NCBI GenBank assembly: GCA_012798835.1
Contig: JAAZML010000113.1
Location: 1 to 64,000, forward strand
Reading direction: 5' to 3'
DNA: 64,000 nucleotides
Source: Clostridium sp.
GTDB taxonomy: Bacteria > Bacillota > Clostridia > Acetivibrionales > Acetivibrionaceae
Below, piece after piece: positions 56,632 to 64,000 of the stretch; positions within the stretch are counted from its first letter, which is position 1; every line of letters begins with the position of its first letter. The notes under the pieces are model-generated. The model saw nothing but the letters and a program-made list of their open reading frames with translations, was not told where the DNA came from and searched no databases. Position numbers and translations under genes: made by a program.

Positions 56632-56832
56632 ATGGAGCCAAGAAGCATAATAGGGTTTGTATTGGGAGATGCAAAAATTATGTTAAGTGAGGCGGGAAGA
56701 AATATTGCCGCTATCCGATTGACATCAGAGCCCAAGACCCGTCCCAAAGAAATAGACCCCTCCTTTAGGGTGGTAAACGTAACCGATAAGGGAGAAGAAG
56801 GTTTAGTGATTACTGTTTGCAAACCCCTCTAA
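56632..56832 (+). CDS. small PASTA-like protein between frr and uppS
   Basis: The 66-residue protein contains IIGFVLGDAKIMLSEAGRNIAAIRLTSEP, then FRVVNVTDKG and VITVCKPL. The pattern (helix after a G-x3-A-x3-L stretch, then two strands) resembles a single PASTA domain, although there is no signal peptide. ATG 56632 lies eight bases after gaggt; TTG 56617 would overlap frr. I do not recognise a named family. The position in the translation/envelope cluster suggests a conserved clostridial gene, but the function is unknown. Confidence 0.6.
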   Translation: MEPRSIIGFVLGDAKIMLSEAGRNIAAIRLTSEPKTRPKEIDPSFRVVNVTDKGEEGLVITVCKPL

Positions 56833-56855
56833 ATTATAGGGGGGTTTATAATATC
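56821..56855 (+). terminator. hairpin at the end of the small gene
   Basis: The stem aaacccct/aggggggttt overlaps the stop codon and lies ~90 bases before uppS. The tail is AT-rich rather than pure T. Confidence 0.45.
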
Positions 56856-56943
56856 ATGGGAATGTTGATTTTAATCGGGCTTATATATATAATGAGATAA
56901 TAATTGCAACAAAAAAGATATAATGGGGTCAATGGAGGGTGAG

Positions 56944-57696
56944 ATGGGCTTTATTAGGGGATTACTCAAAAAAAAGAGAAGAACCGATATAGACTATAAT
57001 AATTTGCCGAAGCATATTGCTATAATTATGGATGGAAACGGTAGATGGGCAAGAAGAAGAATGATTCCGCGTTCCTTAGGCCATAGGGAAGGCGCAAAAA
57101 CCCTAAAAAAGATAACAACTTTTTGTGGGAAAATAGGCATAAAGTACCTAACTGTTTATGCTTTTTCCACTGAAAATTGGAGTCGTCCCCAAAAAGAGGT
57201 CGATGCATTGATGTCACTGCTTCTTGAATACTTAAAAAATGCCGAAACGCATATAGGTGGCAAGGATGTTCGTATTCAGACCATAGGAGATACAAGCATA
57301 TTCAGTACAGAAATAAAAAAAGAGATAGAAAGGGTCACCAGACTAACGTCAAAAAACACCGGGTTGACGTTGAACATAGCATTAAATTATGGGGGCAGGG
57401 ATGAAATAATAAATGCCATAAGAAAAATGGCGGGGGATATACTTGGCGGAAAAATAAGACCCGATACAATTAGTAAAAAAATGTTAGAGGATAGGCTTTA
57501 TACTGCAGGAATGCCAGAGTTGGATCTTCTGATTAGACCCGGTGGGGAAAAGAGATTAAGTAATTTTTTGTTGTGGCAATCGGCTTATACTGAGCTGTGG
57601 TACACCGAAGTTTTATGGCCCGATTTTCAAGAAAAGCATATGATTGGGGCTATTTTAGATTACCAGATTAGAAATAGACGATTTGGAGGGATATAA
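56944..57696 (+). CDS. uppS: isoprenyl transferase (undecaprenyl diphosphate synthase)
   Basis: It makes the C55 lipid carrier for peptidoglycan. The 250-residue cis-prenyltransferase shows IAIIMDGNGRWARRR, GHREGAKTL, YAFSTENWSRP, and LLIRPGGEKRLSNFLLWQSAYTELWY. The usual RTSGE/GGE variant reads RPGGEKR here. ATG 56944 is close behind ggaggg; the first ATG of the track lies before that site. Confidence 0.95.
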   Translation: MGFIRGLLKKKRRTDIDYNNLPKHIAIIMDGNGRWARRRMIPRSLGHREGAKTLKKITTFCGKIGIKYLTVYAFSTENWSRPQKEVDALMSLLLEYLKNAETHIGGKDVRIQTIGDTSIFSTEIKKEIERVTRLTSKNTGLTLNIALNYGGRDEIINAIRKMAGDILGGKIRPDTISKKMLEDRLYTAGMPELDLLIRPGGEKRLSNFLLWQSAYTELWYTEVLWPDFQEKHMIGAILDYQIRNRRFGGI

Positions 57697-57698
57697 GA

Positions 57699-58541
57699 TT
57701 GCTTAAGACAAGGGTGGCGAGTGCGGCTGTGGCAATTTTCATGCTTATTGCCATCGTATGTTTAGGAAAAACAATTTTGGGCTTGGCGGTATTTGTTATA
57801 TCAATAATTGCAATGCATGAGTATTTCAAAGCAATTGAAAAAGCACAATATAGACCTGCTAAATTTGCAGGTTACCTATCATGCCTTTATATATTGGTGC
57901 TTTGTTTTACTAGTTTTACTACGAATTTTTTAGATTTTTTTAAACATATATACTCGTTAAGAATACTGGCTATGGGTATATTTTCTGTAATGATAATTCT
58001 TATGTTTTATATTATATTTTTAAATAAAGAATATAATATAGTAGATATTTCCCTAACCTTTTTTGCAGTGTTCTACATAGTATTTCTTCTTTCGTTTATT
58101 GTGCTCACCGCCAATATGAAAAATGGTTTCTTTTTCATATGGTTTATTTTTATTGGCGCCTTTGCCACCGACACATTTGCATATTTTTCGGGACGTATTT
58201 TTGGGAAGAGGAAACTTTTGCCCTCCATAAGCCCTAAAAAGACAGTTGAGGGGGCAATAGGGGGAGTTGTGGGTTGTGTACTAATCACTCTGCTTTATGG
58301 AATATATCTAAATATGAGGGAATACATTGGCTTTATTCCTCCAAACCACTTTATTATATTAGGAGCTATATGCGGAGTCATATCCCAGATGGGTGATTGG
58401 GGTGCCTCCTCCATAAAACGATACACGAAGATCAAAGATTTTGGAAATATTATGCCTGGACACGGAGGGGTACTCGACAGATTAGATAGTATATTGTTTA
58501 CCGCTCCCATAGTTTATTTTTATTTTAGCTTTATTATTTAG
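57699..58541 (+). CDS. cdsA: phosphatidate cytidylyltransferase
   Basis: It forms CDP-diacylglycerol for phospholipid synthesis. The 280-residue membrane protein has about eight helices and the C-terminal signature SSIKRYTKIKDFGNIMPGHGGVLDRLDS. TTG 57699 lies eight bases after ggaggg, three bases past the uppS stop. Confidence 0.95.
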   Translation: MLKTRVASAAVAIFMLIAIVCLGKTILGLAVFVISIIAMHEYFKAIEKAQYRPAKFAGYLSCLYILVLCFTSFTTNFLDFFKHIYSLRILAMGIFSVMIILMFYIIFLNKEYNIVDISLTFFAVFYIVFLLSFIVLTANMKNGFFFIWFIFIGAFATDTFAYFSGRIFGKRKLLPSISPKKTVEGAIGGVVGCVLITLLYGIYLNMREYIGFIPPNHFIILGAICGVISQMGDWGASSIKRYTKIKDFGNIMPGHGGVLDRLDSILFTAPIVYFYFSFII

Positions 58542-58682
58542 TTAAATATGGCACTAATGGACAACGGATTTTATAAACCGCTCGTGTAAATCTTATATTA
58601 GGCTGTTTATGTCATATCATGAGCTTAGTGAAATATAAGCATTATAAAGAAGCGGAATACTAATAGACCAAAGGAGACATGG

Positions 58683-59840
58683 ATGGTAAAGAGAATTTCG
58701 ATTTTGGGTTCTACAGGTTCTATAGGCACTCAAACTTTGGATGTTGCAAGACATCTTAATATAAAGGTTGAAGGATTGGCAGCAAATACAAATATTGATC
58801 TTTTAGAAAAACAGGTCAGAGAATTTAATCCCAGTATAATAGCGGTAATGAATGAGGATTATGCGAAGATTTTAAATTCAAGGCTTTCAGGGATCTCCGT
58901 TGAGGTATTAAGTGGCATTGAGGGATTTAAAAGAGTGGCATCTATAGAGAATGTTAAGACTGTTGTTTCTTCCATTGTAGGAGTTGCAGGCCTTATTCCC
59001 ACAATGGAGGCCATTAAAAATGGTAAAGATATTGCACTTGCAAACAAGGAAACACTTGTTACTGCAGGTTCAATTGTTATGGGAGAGGCCTTTAAAAGGG
59101 GTGTAAACATCTTTCCTGTAGACAGCGAGCATTCGGCTATTTTTCAATGCTTAATGGGGAACAATATAAAGGATGTAGCAAAAATTATATTGACCGCATC
59201 AGGTGGTCCATTTTGGGGAAGAAAAAAAGATGAACTCGGGGATGTGTCTGTGGAAGAGGCGCTAAAGCATCCAAATTGGAGTATGGGAAATAAGATAAGT
59301 ATTGATTCGGCTACAATGATGAATAAAGGTCTAGAGGTTATAGAGGCAAGATGGCTTTTTGGAATACCTTTGGATAGGATTGAAGTGTTAATCCATCCTC
59401 AAAGTGTTATTCACTCAATGGTGGAATATGCAGATGGCGCAGTAATGGCGCAACTGGGGGCTCCGGATATGAAACTTCCTATACAGTTGGCACTTACATA
59501 CCCAAAACGTCTGCCCAATAAGTTTGCCAAGCTTGATTTTGCCAAATACAATTCTCTTACCTTTGCTTCCCCCGATATGGAAACTTTCCCCTGCCTTAGA
59601 CTTGCTTACGATGCACTAAGGCTCGGGGGCACTATGCCGGCAGTATTAAATGCGGCAAACGAGAAAGCTGTACAATTATTCATAGAAAATAAAATCCGCT
59701 TCTTGGATATTCCAAGAGTTATTGAAAAAGCGATGGGAGATCATTGTGTTAAGATGGATCCTAGTCTTTGTGATATAATTGAGGTTGATTCTTGGGTGAG
59801 GGAGCGAATTAAAAGGGATAATAGATATATTGGATACTAA
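58683..59840 (+). CDS. dxr: 1-deoxy-D-xylulose 5-phosphate reductoisomerase
   Basis: The committed step of the MEP isoprenoid pathway. The 385 residues show the NADPH loop ILGSTGSIGTQTLDVAR, ALANKETLVTAG, the metal site VDSEHSAIFQCLMG, ILTASGGPF, and KISIDSATMMNKGLEVIEA. It supplies precursors for UppS in the same cluster and has ispG two genes on. Confidence 0.97.
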   Translation: MVKRISILGSTGSIGTQTLDVARHLNIKVEGLAANTNIDLLEKQVREFNPSIIAVMNEDYAKILNSRLSGISVEVLSGIEGFKRVASIENVKTVVSSIVGVAGLIPTMEAIKNGKDIALANKETLVTAGSIVMGEAFKRGVNIFPVDSEHSAIFQCLMGNNIKDVAKIILTASGGPFWGRKKDELGDVSVEEALKHPNWSMGNKISIDSATMMNKGLEVIEARWLFGIPLDRIEVLIHPQSVIHSMVEYADGAVMAQLGAPDMKLPIQLALTYPKRLPNKFAKLDFAKYNSLTFASPDMETFPCLRLAYDALRLGGTMPAVLNAANEKAVQLFIENKIRFLDIPRVIEKAMGDHCVKMDPSLCDIIEVDSWVRERIKRDNRYIGY

Positions 59841-59861
59841 TACTTTTGAAGGAGGTTTTAT

Positions 59862-61136
59862 ATGAGACTTTTAATGGTTTTTATGGCGTTTAATCTAATT
59901 GTTATGATCCATGAGTTGGGACATTTTACTGTTGCAAAATTGGCGGGTATAAAAGTTAAGGAGTTTTCTCTTTTTGTAGGGCCCAGGCTTTTTGGTTTTA
60001 CAAAGGGAGAAACGACATATTCCCTAAGACTGTTTCCAATACTTGCATACGTAAAGATGGAGGGAGAGGAAGAAGAATCAGAAAGCGAAAGGGCATTTAT
60101 CAACAAGCCTGTATGGGTTAGGGCTGCAGTTATAGCAGCAGGGCCTTTAGCAAATCTTTTTCTAGCCTTCCTAATTATTACCATTGTATATTCTGCAACT
60201 GGTTATAATACAAGGGTTGTAAGCCAAGTTGATGTGGATTCCGCCGCTTATAATATGGGTATCAAGAGCGGGGATAAGATTGTAGGCTATGCTAATAAGC
60301 ATATATATGATCCCACGGAGGTAATACTATTTTTGCATATAACAAAGGGCGAACCAACCCAAATAAAGATTAAAAGGGATGGGAAAACCATCAAAACAGA
60401 TATCACGCCTAAAATTGAAAGAGACTATCATTTGGGGTTTTACGCCAATAACGTAGAAGGGGAAACAAATATTATATCAGATTTCATAAGCGGTTCCCCA
60501 GCAGAAAAGGCGGGTATGCAGCAGGGTGATAAAATAGTATCCCTAAACGATATAGGGGTAACGAGCATAGAGGAAATTAAAGCTGTCCTGCGAGAAAACG
60601 GGGAGGCAGCTATTGATGTTTACTTCGAAAGGCAAGGCAGAAGGGAAATTTTAAATATTACGCCCGAGTATAGCGAGAACTATTCCCTTGGGATAATGTT
60701 TTCTAGGGCCGATGGAGGAGGACTTTTTGGCACAATGGGAAGTGCTGCGGGTTTTACCTTTTCAAATATCCGGATGGTTCCTTACAGCTTGTATTGGCTA
60801 ATAACAGGGAAGGTATCTTTTAGGGATATGACAGGGCCTGTAGGTATTGTCAGTACCATGAATGAGGTTGCTAAAAGCAGTGAGACATTTATGGATGCGT
60901 TTTTAAATATTCTTTTATGGACAGGGTTAATAAGTGCCGCAATTGGGGCCACAAACCTAGTTCCCTTTCCAGCACTGGATGGAAGTAAGCTTTTAATATT
61001 GATTATTGAGGGTGTAAGTAGAAAAAAAATACCCGCAGATAAAGAAGCTGTGATTGCGTCAATAGGATTTTTTATTTTGATAGGTCTGTCGATATTTGTG
61101 ATGGCCAACGATATAATGAGATTCATTGTTAAATGA
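59862..61136 (+). CDS. rseP: site-2 zinc metalloprotease RseP
   Basis: This intramembrane protease of 424 residues has the zinc motif MIHELGHFTVAKLAG at the N-terminus, a central PDZ domain (ISGSPAEKAGMQQGDKIVSLND), a second PDZ-like region before it, and the C-terminal NLVPFPALDGSKL third-ligand motif. It cleaves membrane-bound anti-sigma factors or signal-peptide remnants. Starts after gaaggagg, 21 bases from dxr. Confidence 0.95.
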   Translation: MRLLMVFMAFNLIVMIHELGHFTVAKLAGIKVKEFSLFVGPRLFGFTKGETTYSLRLFPILAYVKMEGEEEESESERAFINKPVWVRAAVIAAGPLANLFLAFLIITIVYSATGYNTRVVSQVDVDSAAYNMGIKSGDKIVGYANKHIYDPTEVILFLHITKGEPTQIKIKRDGKTIKTDITPKIERDYHLGFYANNVEGETNIISDFISGSPAEKAGMQQGDKIVSLNDIGVTSIEEIKAVLRENGEAAIDVYFERQGRREILNITPEYSENYSLGIMFSRADGGGLFGTMGSAAGFTFSNIRMVPYSLYWLITGKVSFRDMTGPVGIVSTMNEVAKSSETFMDAFLNILLWTGLISAAIGATNLVPFPALDGSKLLILIIEGVSRKKIPADKEAVIASIGFFILIGLSIFVMANDIMRFIVK

Positions 61137-61150
61137 GGGAGAAACAATAA

Positions 61151-62206
61151 ATGGAATGTATTAGGCGAAAAAGGACCAAAAAAATTAGGGTTGGAGGAAT
61201 CTTTATCGGGGGTGGGGAACCCGTTTCTGTACAGTCAATGACAAATACCGATACAAGGGATGTTGCCTCCACCACCGATCAGGTAAGGGTACTTACGGAA
61301 GAGGGATGCGATATAATAAGGCTTGCGGTGCCGGACGATAGTGCTGCGGACTCATTAAAAAGCATAAAACGCTCCATGAAAATACCCCTAGTTGCGGATA
61401 TCCATTTTGATTATAGGCTTGCAATAGCAAGCATGGAAAATGGGGCCGACAAGATAAGAATAAACCCCGGTAATATCGGCGATATTGGAAGGGTCAAAAA
61501 GGTTGTGGATGTTGCAAAGCAAAGGGAGATACCCATTCGCATAGGAGTAAATGCTGGATCCTTGGAAAAGAATTTAATAGCAAAGTATGGAGTGACGGCC
61601 CATGCAATGGTGGAAAGTGTCTTAGGACATGTGCGTATACTGGAGGGGCTGGATTTTGGCAACATCATAATTTCCCTAAAATCATCCAGTGTTCCGATGA
61701 CCATTGCCGCATATAGGGAAATATCAGAAAGGATAGATTATCCCCTCCATATCGGCGTTACCGAGGCGGGAACCCTTTTTGGGGGCACCATTAAATCCTG
61801 TGTAGGCTTAGGGTGTTTATTAGCCGAGGGTATAGGGGATACAATTAGAGTATCCCTCACGGGAGATCCCAGGGAAGAAATTAGGGTGGGTTATGAAATA
61901 TTAAAATCCCTAGGTATTAAAAAGCAGGGAATAGAGATTATTTCCTGCCCTACCTGCGGAAGGTGCCGGATAGATCTTATAAAAATAGCCCAAGAGGTGG
62001 AAAGGCGTCTGATGGGATTAGATAAAACCCTAAAGGTCGCTGTTATGGGGTGTGCGGTAAATGGACCAGGTGAAGCCAAGGAGGCGGATATTGGAATAGC
62101 AGGGGGCGAAGGGGAAGCACTTCTTTTTAAAAAGGGGGAGATAATAAAAAAAGTCCCTCAGGAGGAAGTTGTGGATGTATTAGTAAAAGAGGTATTGGGG
62201 ATGTAG
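61151..62206 (+). CDS. ispG: 4-hydroxy-3-methylbut-2-enyl diphosphate synthase
   Basis: The [4Fe-4S] MEP-pathway enzyme of 351 residues has VQSMTNTDTRDVAST, LVADIHFDYRLA, KIRINPGNIG, and the cluster Cys in ISCPTCGRCRIDL and MGCAVNGPGEAKEADIGIAGG. With dxr it gives two MEP steps in this operon. It probably takes electrons from ferredoxin or flavodoxin. Confidence 0.97.
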   Translation: MECIRRKRTKKIRVGGIFIGGGEPVSVQSMTNTDTRDVASTTDQVRVLTEEGCDIIRLAVPDDSAADSLKSIKRSMKIPLVADIHFDYRLAIASMENGADKIRINPGNIGDIGRVKKVVDVAKQREIPIRIGVNAGSLEKNLIAKYGVTAHAMVESVLGHVRILEGLDFGNIIISLKSSSVPMTIAAYREISERIDYPLHIGVTEAGTLFGGTIKSCVGLGCLLAEGIGDTIRVSLTGDPREEIRVGYEILKSLGIKKQGIEIISCPTCGRCRIDLIKIAQEVERRLMGLDKTLKVAVMGCAVNGPGEAKEADIGIAGGEGEALLFKKGEIIKKVPQEEVVDVLVKEVLGM

Positions 62207-62229
62207 CAGAGAAAAGAAGGGGTCTTGCC

Positions 62230-64000
62230 ATGGAAAACGTACTAAAGAAAAAAAGAAAATTTCCAGAAGTATTTCCGGAAGTGGGACATAGTGGTATTAT
62301 CAAGAAGCATTTTAGTGATGCCAAAGTTCAACGGGTCAAGCTATACAAAAAATCGAAAAAACTTGAAATTCAGATCGTATCTTGTAATCTGATACCTGCG
62401 CAGGTATTAGATAGTGCGGGGGAAATGTTGGAAGGTGCTTTGGGATTGGAGAATGTTTGTATTAAAGTTTTGTTTGATGTGGATATTACCGCTAATGAAA
62501 TATTTATAGAGTATTGGGAAAGTGTTTTATATATTGTGAGAAAAAATATTGCTCTTAGCCGAGGCTTACTAACTGGGTGTACCTGTAGTATGGAAGGCAA
62601 AAAGCTCTATGTTTACCTCAAAACAAGGGGAGGAGAAATTTTAAAAAACAATAAATGTGATGCCTTAATAGAAAAAATATTAAAAGAGAGTTTTGGGTTA
62701 TCAATAAGGGTCGAGTTTGTAGATTATGCAATTAGCGAGGAAAGAATAAATCGCTATATAGAGCATAAGGAAAATGAGGAAACAAAAATTGTAACAGATA
62801 TAGTTATGAATAATTTAGAAAGCCAAGCCTTGGTATCAGAATCTACGGGGACTTACACTCCGGATGGCAGGGGAAGGGGTTCACAAATAATTTTGGGTAA
62901 AGACTTCGACGACATGATAACAAGTATGCAGGACGTAACCCAGGATTCCGGCAGGATTGCTATATGCGGGGAAATTATAAATACACAAACACGTATACTT
63001 AGAAGTGGAAAAATTCTATGCATATTTGATGTTACGGATTATACAAGCTCAATTACTGTAAAAATATTCCTAAACAAAAACAAACAAGGACCCGCCCTTG
63101 AAAGGTTGAAAGAAAAGACTTGGGTAAAAATCAAAGGGGAGGCGCAGTACGATAGGTTTTCAAAGGAACCGGTTGTGATAGCCAAAGATGTCATACAGGT
63201 TCACAAAAATGCCAAGGAAGATAATTATAATAAAAAGAGGGTAGAGCTTCATTTGCATACGCAAATGAGTGCATTAGATGCCATCACACCTGTTAAGGAA
63301 ATGGTAAAGCGAGCCGCACAATGGGGGCATAAGGCCATAGCGGTAACCGATCACGGTGTGGTCCAAGCATATCCAGAGGCTTTTGAGGCTGGAAAGAGGA
63401 ATAATATAAAGATTATTTATGGAGTAGAAGCATATCTTTTAGACGATGCGGCACCTATTGTTTATGGTGCAGATGAGCGTTCCTTTGACGATGATTTTGT
63501 TGTATTTGATATAGAGACAACAGGTCTTAACTCTAGTAAGGATAGAATTACCGAAATTGGTGCTGTGAAGCTGAGAAATGGGGAGGTAATCGACAGGTAT
63601 AGTAGCCTTGTAAATCCGCAGATTCCAATACCGGGATTTATTACAAAGCTTACGGGTATTACGGATGCTATGGTAAAAGAAGCACCTACAATAGAAACTG
63701 TTCTACCTGAATTTTTAAAGTTCTCAAAAGGATGCGCATTGGTGGCACATAATGCTTCTTTTGATATTGGTTTTATAAGACATTACTTGCATAGGATAGG
63801 GGTGGAGCTAAACAACCCGATTATAGATACCCTAGAGCTTTCAAGGCAGATGTTTCCTGAACTTAGGAGGCATAAGTTAAACATTGTTGCCAAACATCTA
63901 GGTATAGAATTAAAGAATCACCACAGGGCTGTTGACGATGCCACAGCCTGCGCAGGCATCTTAAAAAAATGCATTAAAGTTTTTAAAGAAAAAGGAATAA
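62230..64000 (+). CDS. polC: DNA polymerase III alpha subunit PolC, Gram-positive type (3' end outside the window)
   Basis: The frame is open to the end of the window (590 codons of about 1,430). Visible order: an N-terminal region, an OB-fold (RIAICGEIINTQTRILRSGK, residues ~240-320), a PHP domain (VELHLHTQMSALDAI, AVTDHGVVQAYPEA), then the inserted DEDD 3'-5' exonuclease (VVFDIETTGLNSSKDRITEIG, ALVAHNASFDIGFI, HHRAVDDATACAGI). PHP interrupted by an exonuclease is specific to Firmicute PolC. It is not listed in the ORF track because no stop is present. ATG 62230 is preceded by aagggg. Confidence 0.97.
   Translation, partial: MENVLKKKRKFPEVFPEVGHSGIIKKHFSDAKVQRVKLYKKSKKLEIQIVSCNLIPAQVLDSAGEMLEGALGLENVCIKVLFDVDITANEIFIEYWESVLYIVRKNIALSRGLLTGCTCSMEGKKLYVYLKTRGGEILKNNKCDALIEKILKESFGLSIRVEFVDYAISEERINRYIEHKENEETKIVTDIVMNNLESQALVSESTGTYTPDGRGRGSQIILGKDFDDMITSMQDVTQDSGRIAICGEIINTQTRILRSGKILCIFDVTDYTSSITVKIFLNKNKQGPALERLKEKTWVKIKGEAQYDRFSKEPVVIAKDVIQVHKNAKEDNYNKKRVELHLHTQMSALDAITPVKEMVKRAAQWGHKAIAVTDHGVVQAYPEAFEAGKRNNIKIIYGVEAYLLDDAAPIVYGADERSFDDDFVVFDIETTGLNSSKDRITEIGAVKLRNGEVIDRYSSLVNPQIPIPGFITKLTGITDAMVKEAPTIETVLPEFLKFSKGCALVAHNASFDIGFIRHYLHRIGVELNNPIIDTLELSRQMFPELRRHKLNIVAKHLGIELKNHHRAVDDATACAGILKKCIKVFKEKGI

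Overview
The window is a gene-dense, low-GC chromosomal segment from an endospore-forming Firmicute, most likely a member of the Clostridia. Evidence: Gram-positive-type PolC; many sporulation and germination genes (sspH, gerA-type operon, spoIIM, dacF, ytfJ, ytvI, intact sigK); Shine-Dalgarno-led genes with frequent GTG/TTG starts; low GC. No prophage, complete insertion sequence or CRISPR array was seen. I could not pin a genus from sequence alone.

Layout. (1) 1-8.3 kb: DUF58 and transglutaminase-like membrane protein pair, a noncoding stretch with six copies of a 71-bp tandem repeat, sspH, an NAD-salvage pair (pncA-like, pncB) and a convergent DUF362/ferredoxin protein. (2) 8.4-16.8 kb: a tiny gene with a sigma-G-like promoter, a D,D-carboxypeptidase-like protein with an altered KTG motif, a degraded stretch, then a c-di-AMP (ydaO/yuaA) riboswitch with terminator ahead of dapB-ablA-ablB, i.e. 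lysine supply plus N-epsilon-acetyl-beta-lysine (compatible solute) synthesis. cysK follows, with a possible Cys-containing leader peptide, then a 3D-domain wall protein. (3) 17-24.2 kb: tRNA-Pro(GGG), a gerA-type germinant receptor operon behind a near-perfect sigma-G promoter with a small fourth gene, a MASE3-like histidine kinase and tRNA-Trp. (4) 24.4-32.8 kb: proC, an RNase HI-NUDIX fusion, spoIIM, xerD, deoB, pdp, dacF, and a comFB-like gene. (5) 33.3-45.6 kb: guaB, a decayed group II intron reverse transcriptase fragment, DUF89, lysA, cca, trpS, scpA-scpB, RDD, DUF2953, ytfJ, engB, ytvI. (6) 45.6-53.2 kb, minus strand: sigK, a class B PBP, a tRNA wobble-uridine modification pair (U32 peptidase-like plus methyltransferase), mltG, typA. 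(7) 53.4-64 kb: rpsB-tsf-pyrH-frr-(small PASTA-like protein)-uppS-cdsA-dxr-rseP-ispG-polC, the conserved translation/envelope/isoprenoid cluster; polC runs off the window.

The most interesting points are the c-di-AMP riboswitch in front of an acetyl-beta-lysine operon (turgor signal controlling osmolyte synthesis), the RNase HI-NUDIX fusion, the 71-bp repeat array, the candidate germinant-receptor D subunit, and the possible cysteine leader peptide before cysK. Family names are from sequence-motif recognition only; no database search was possible.
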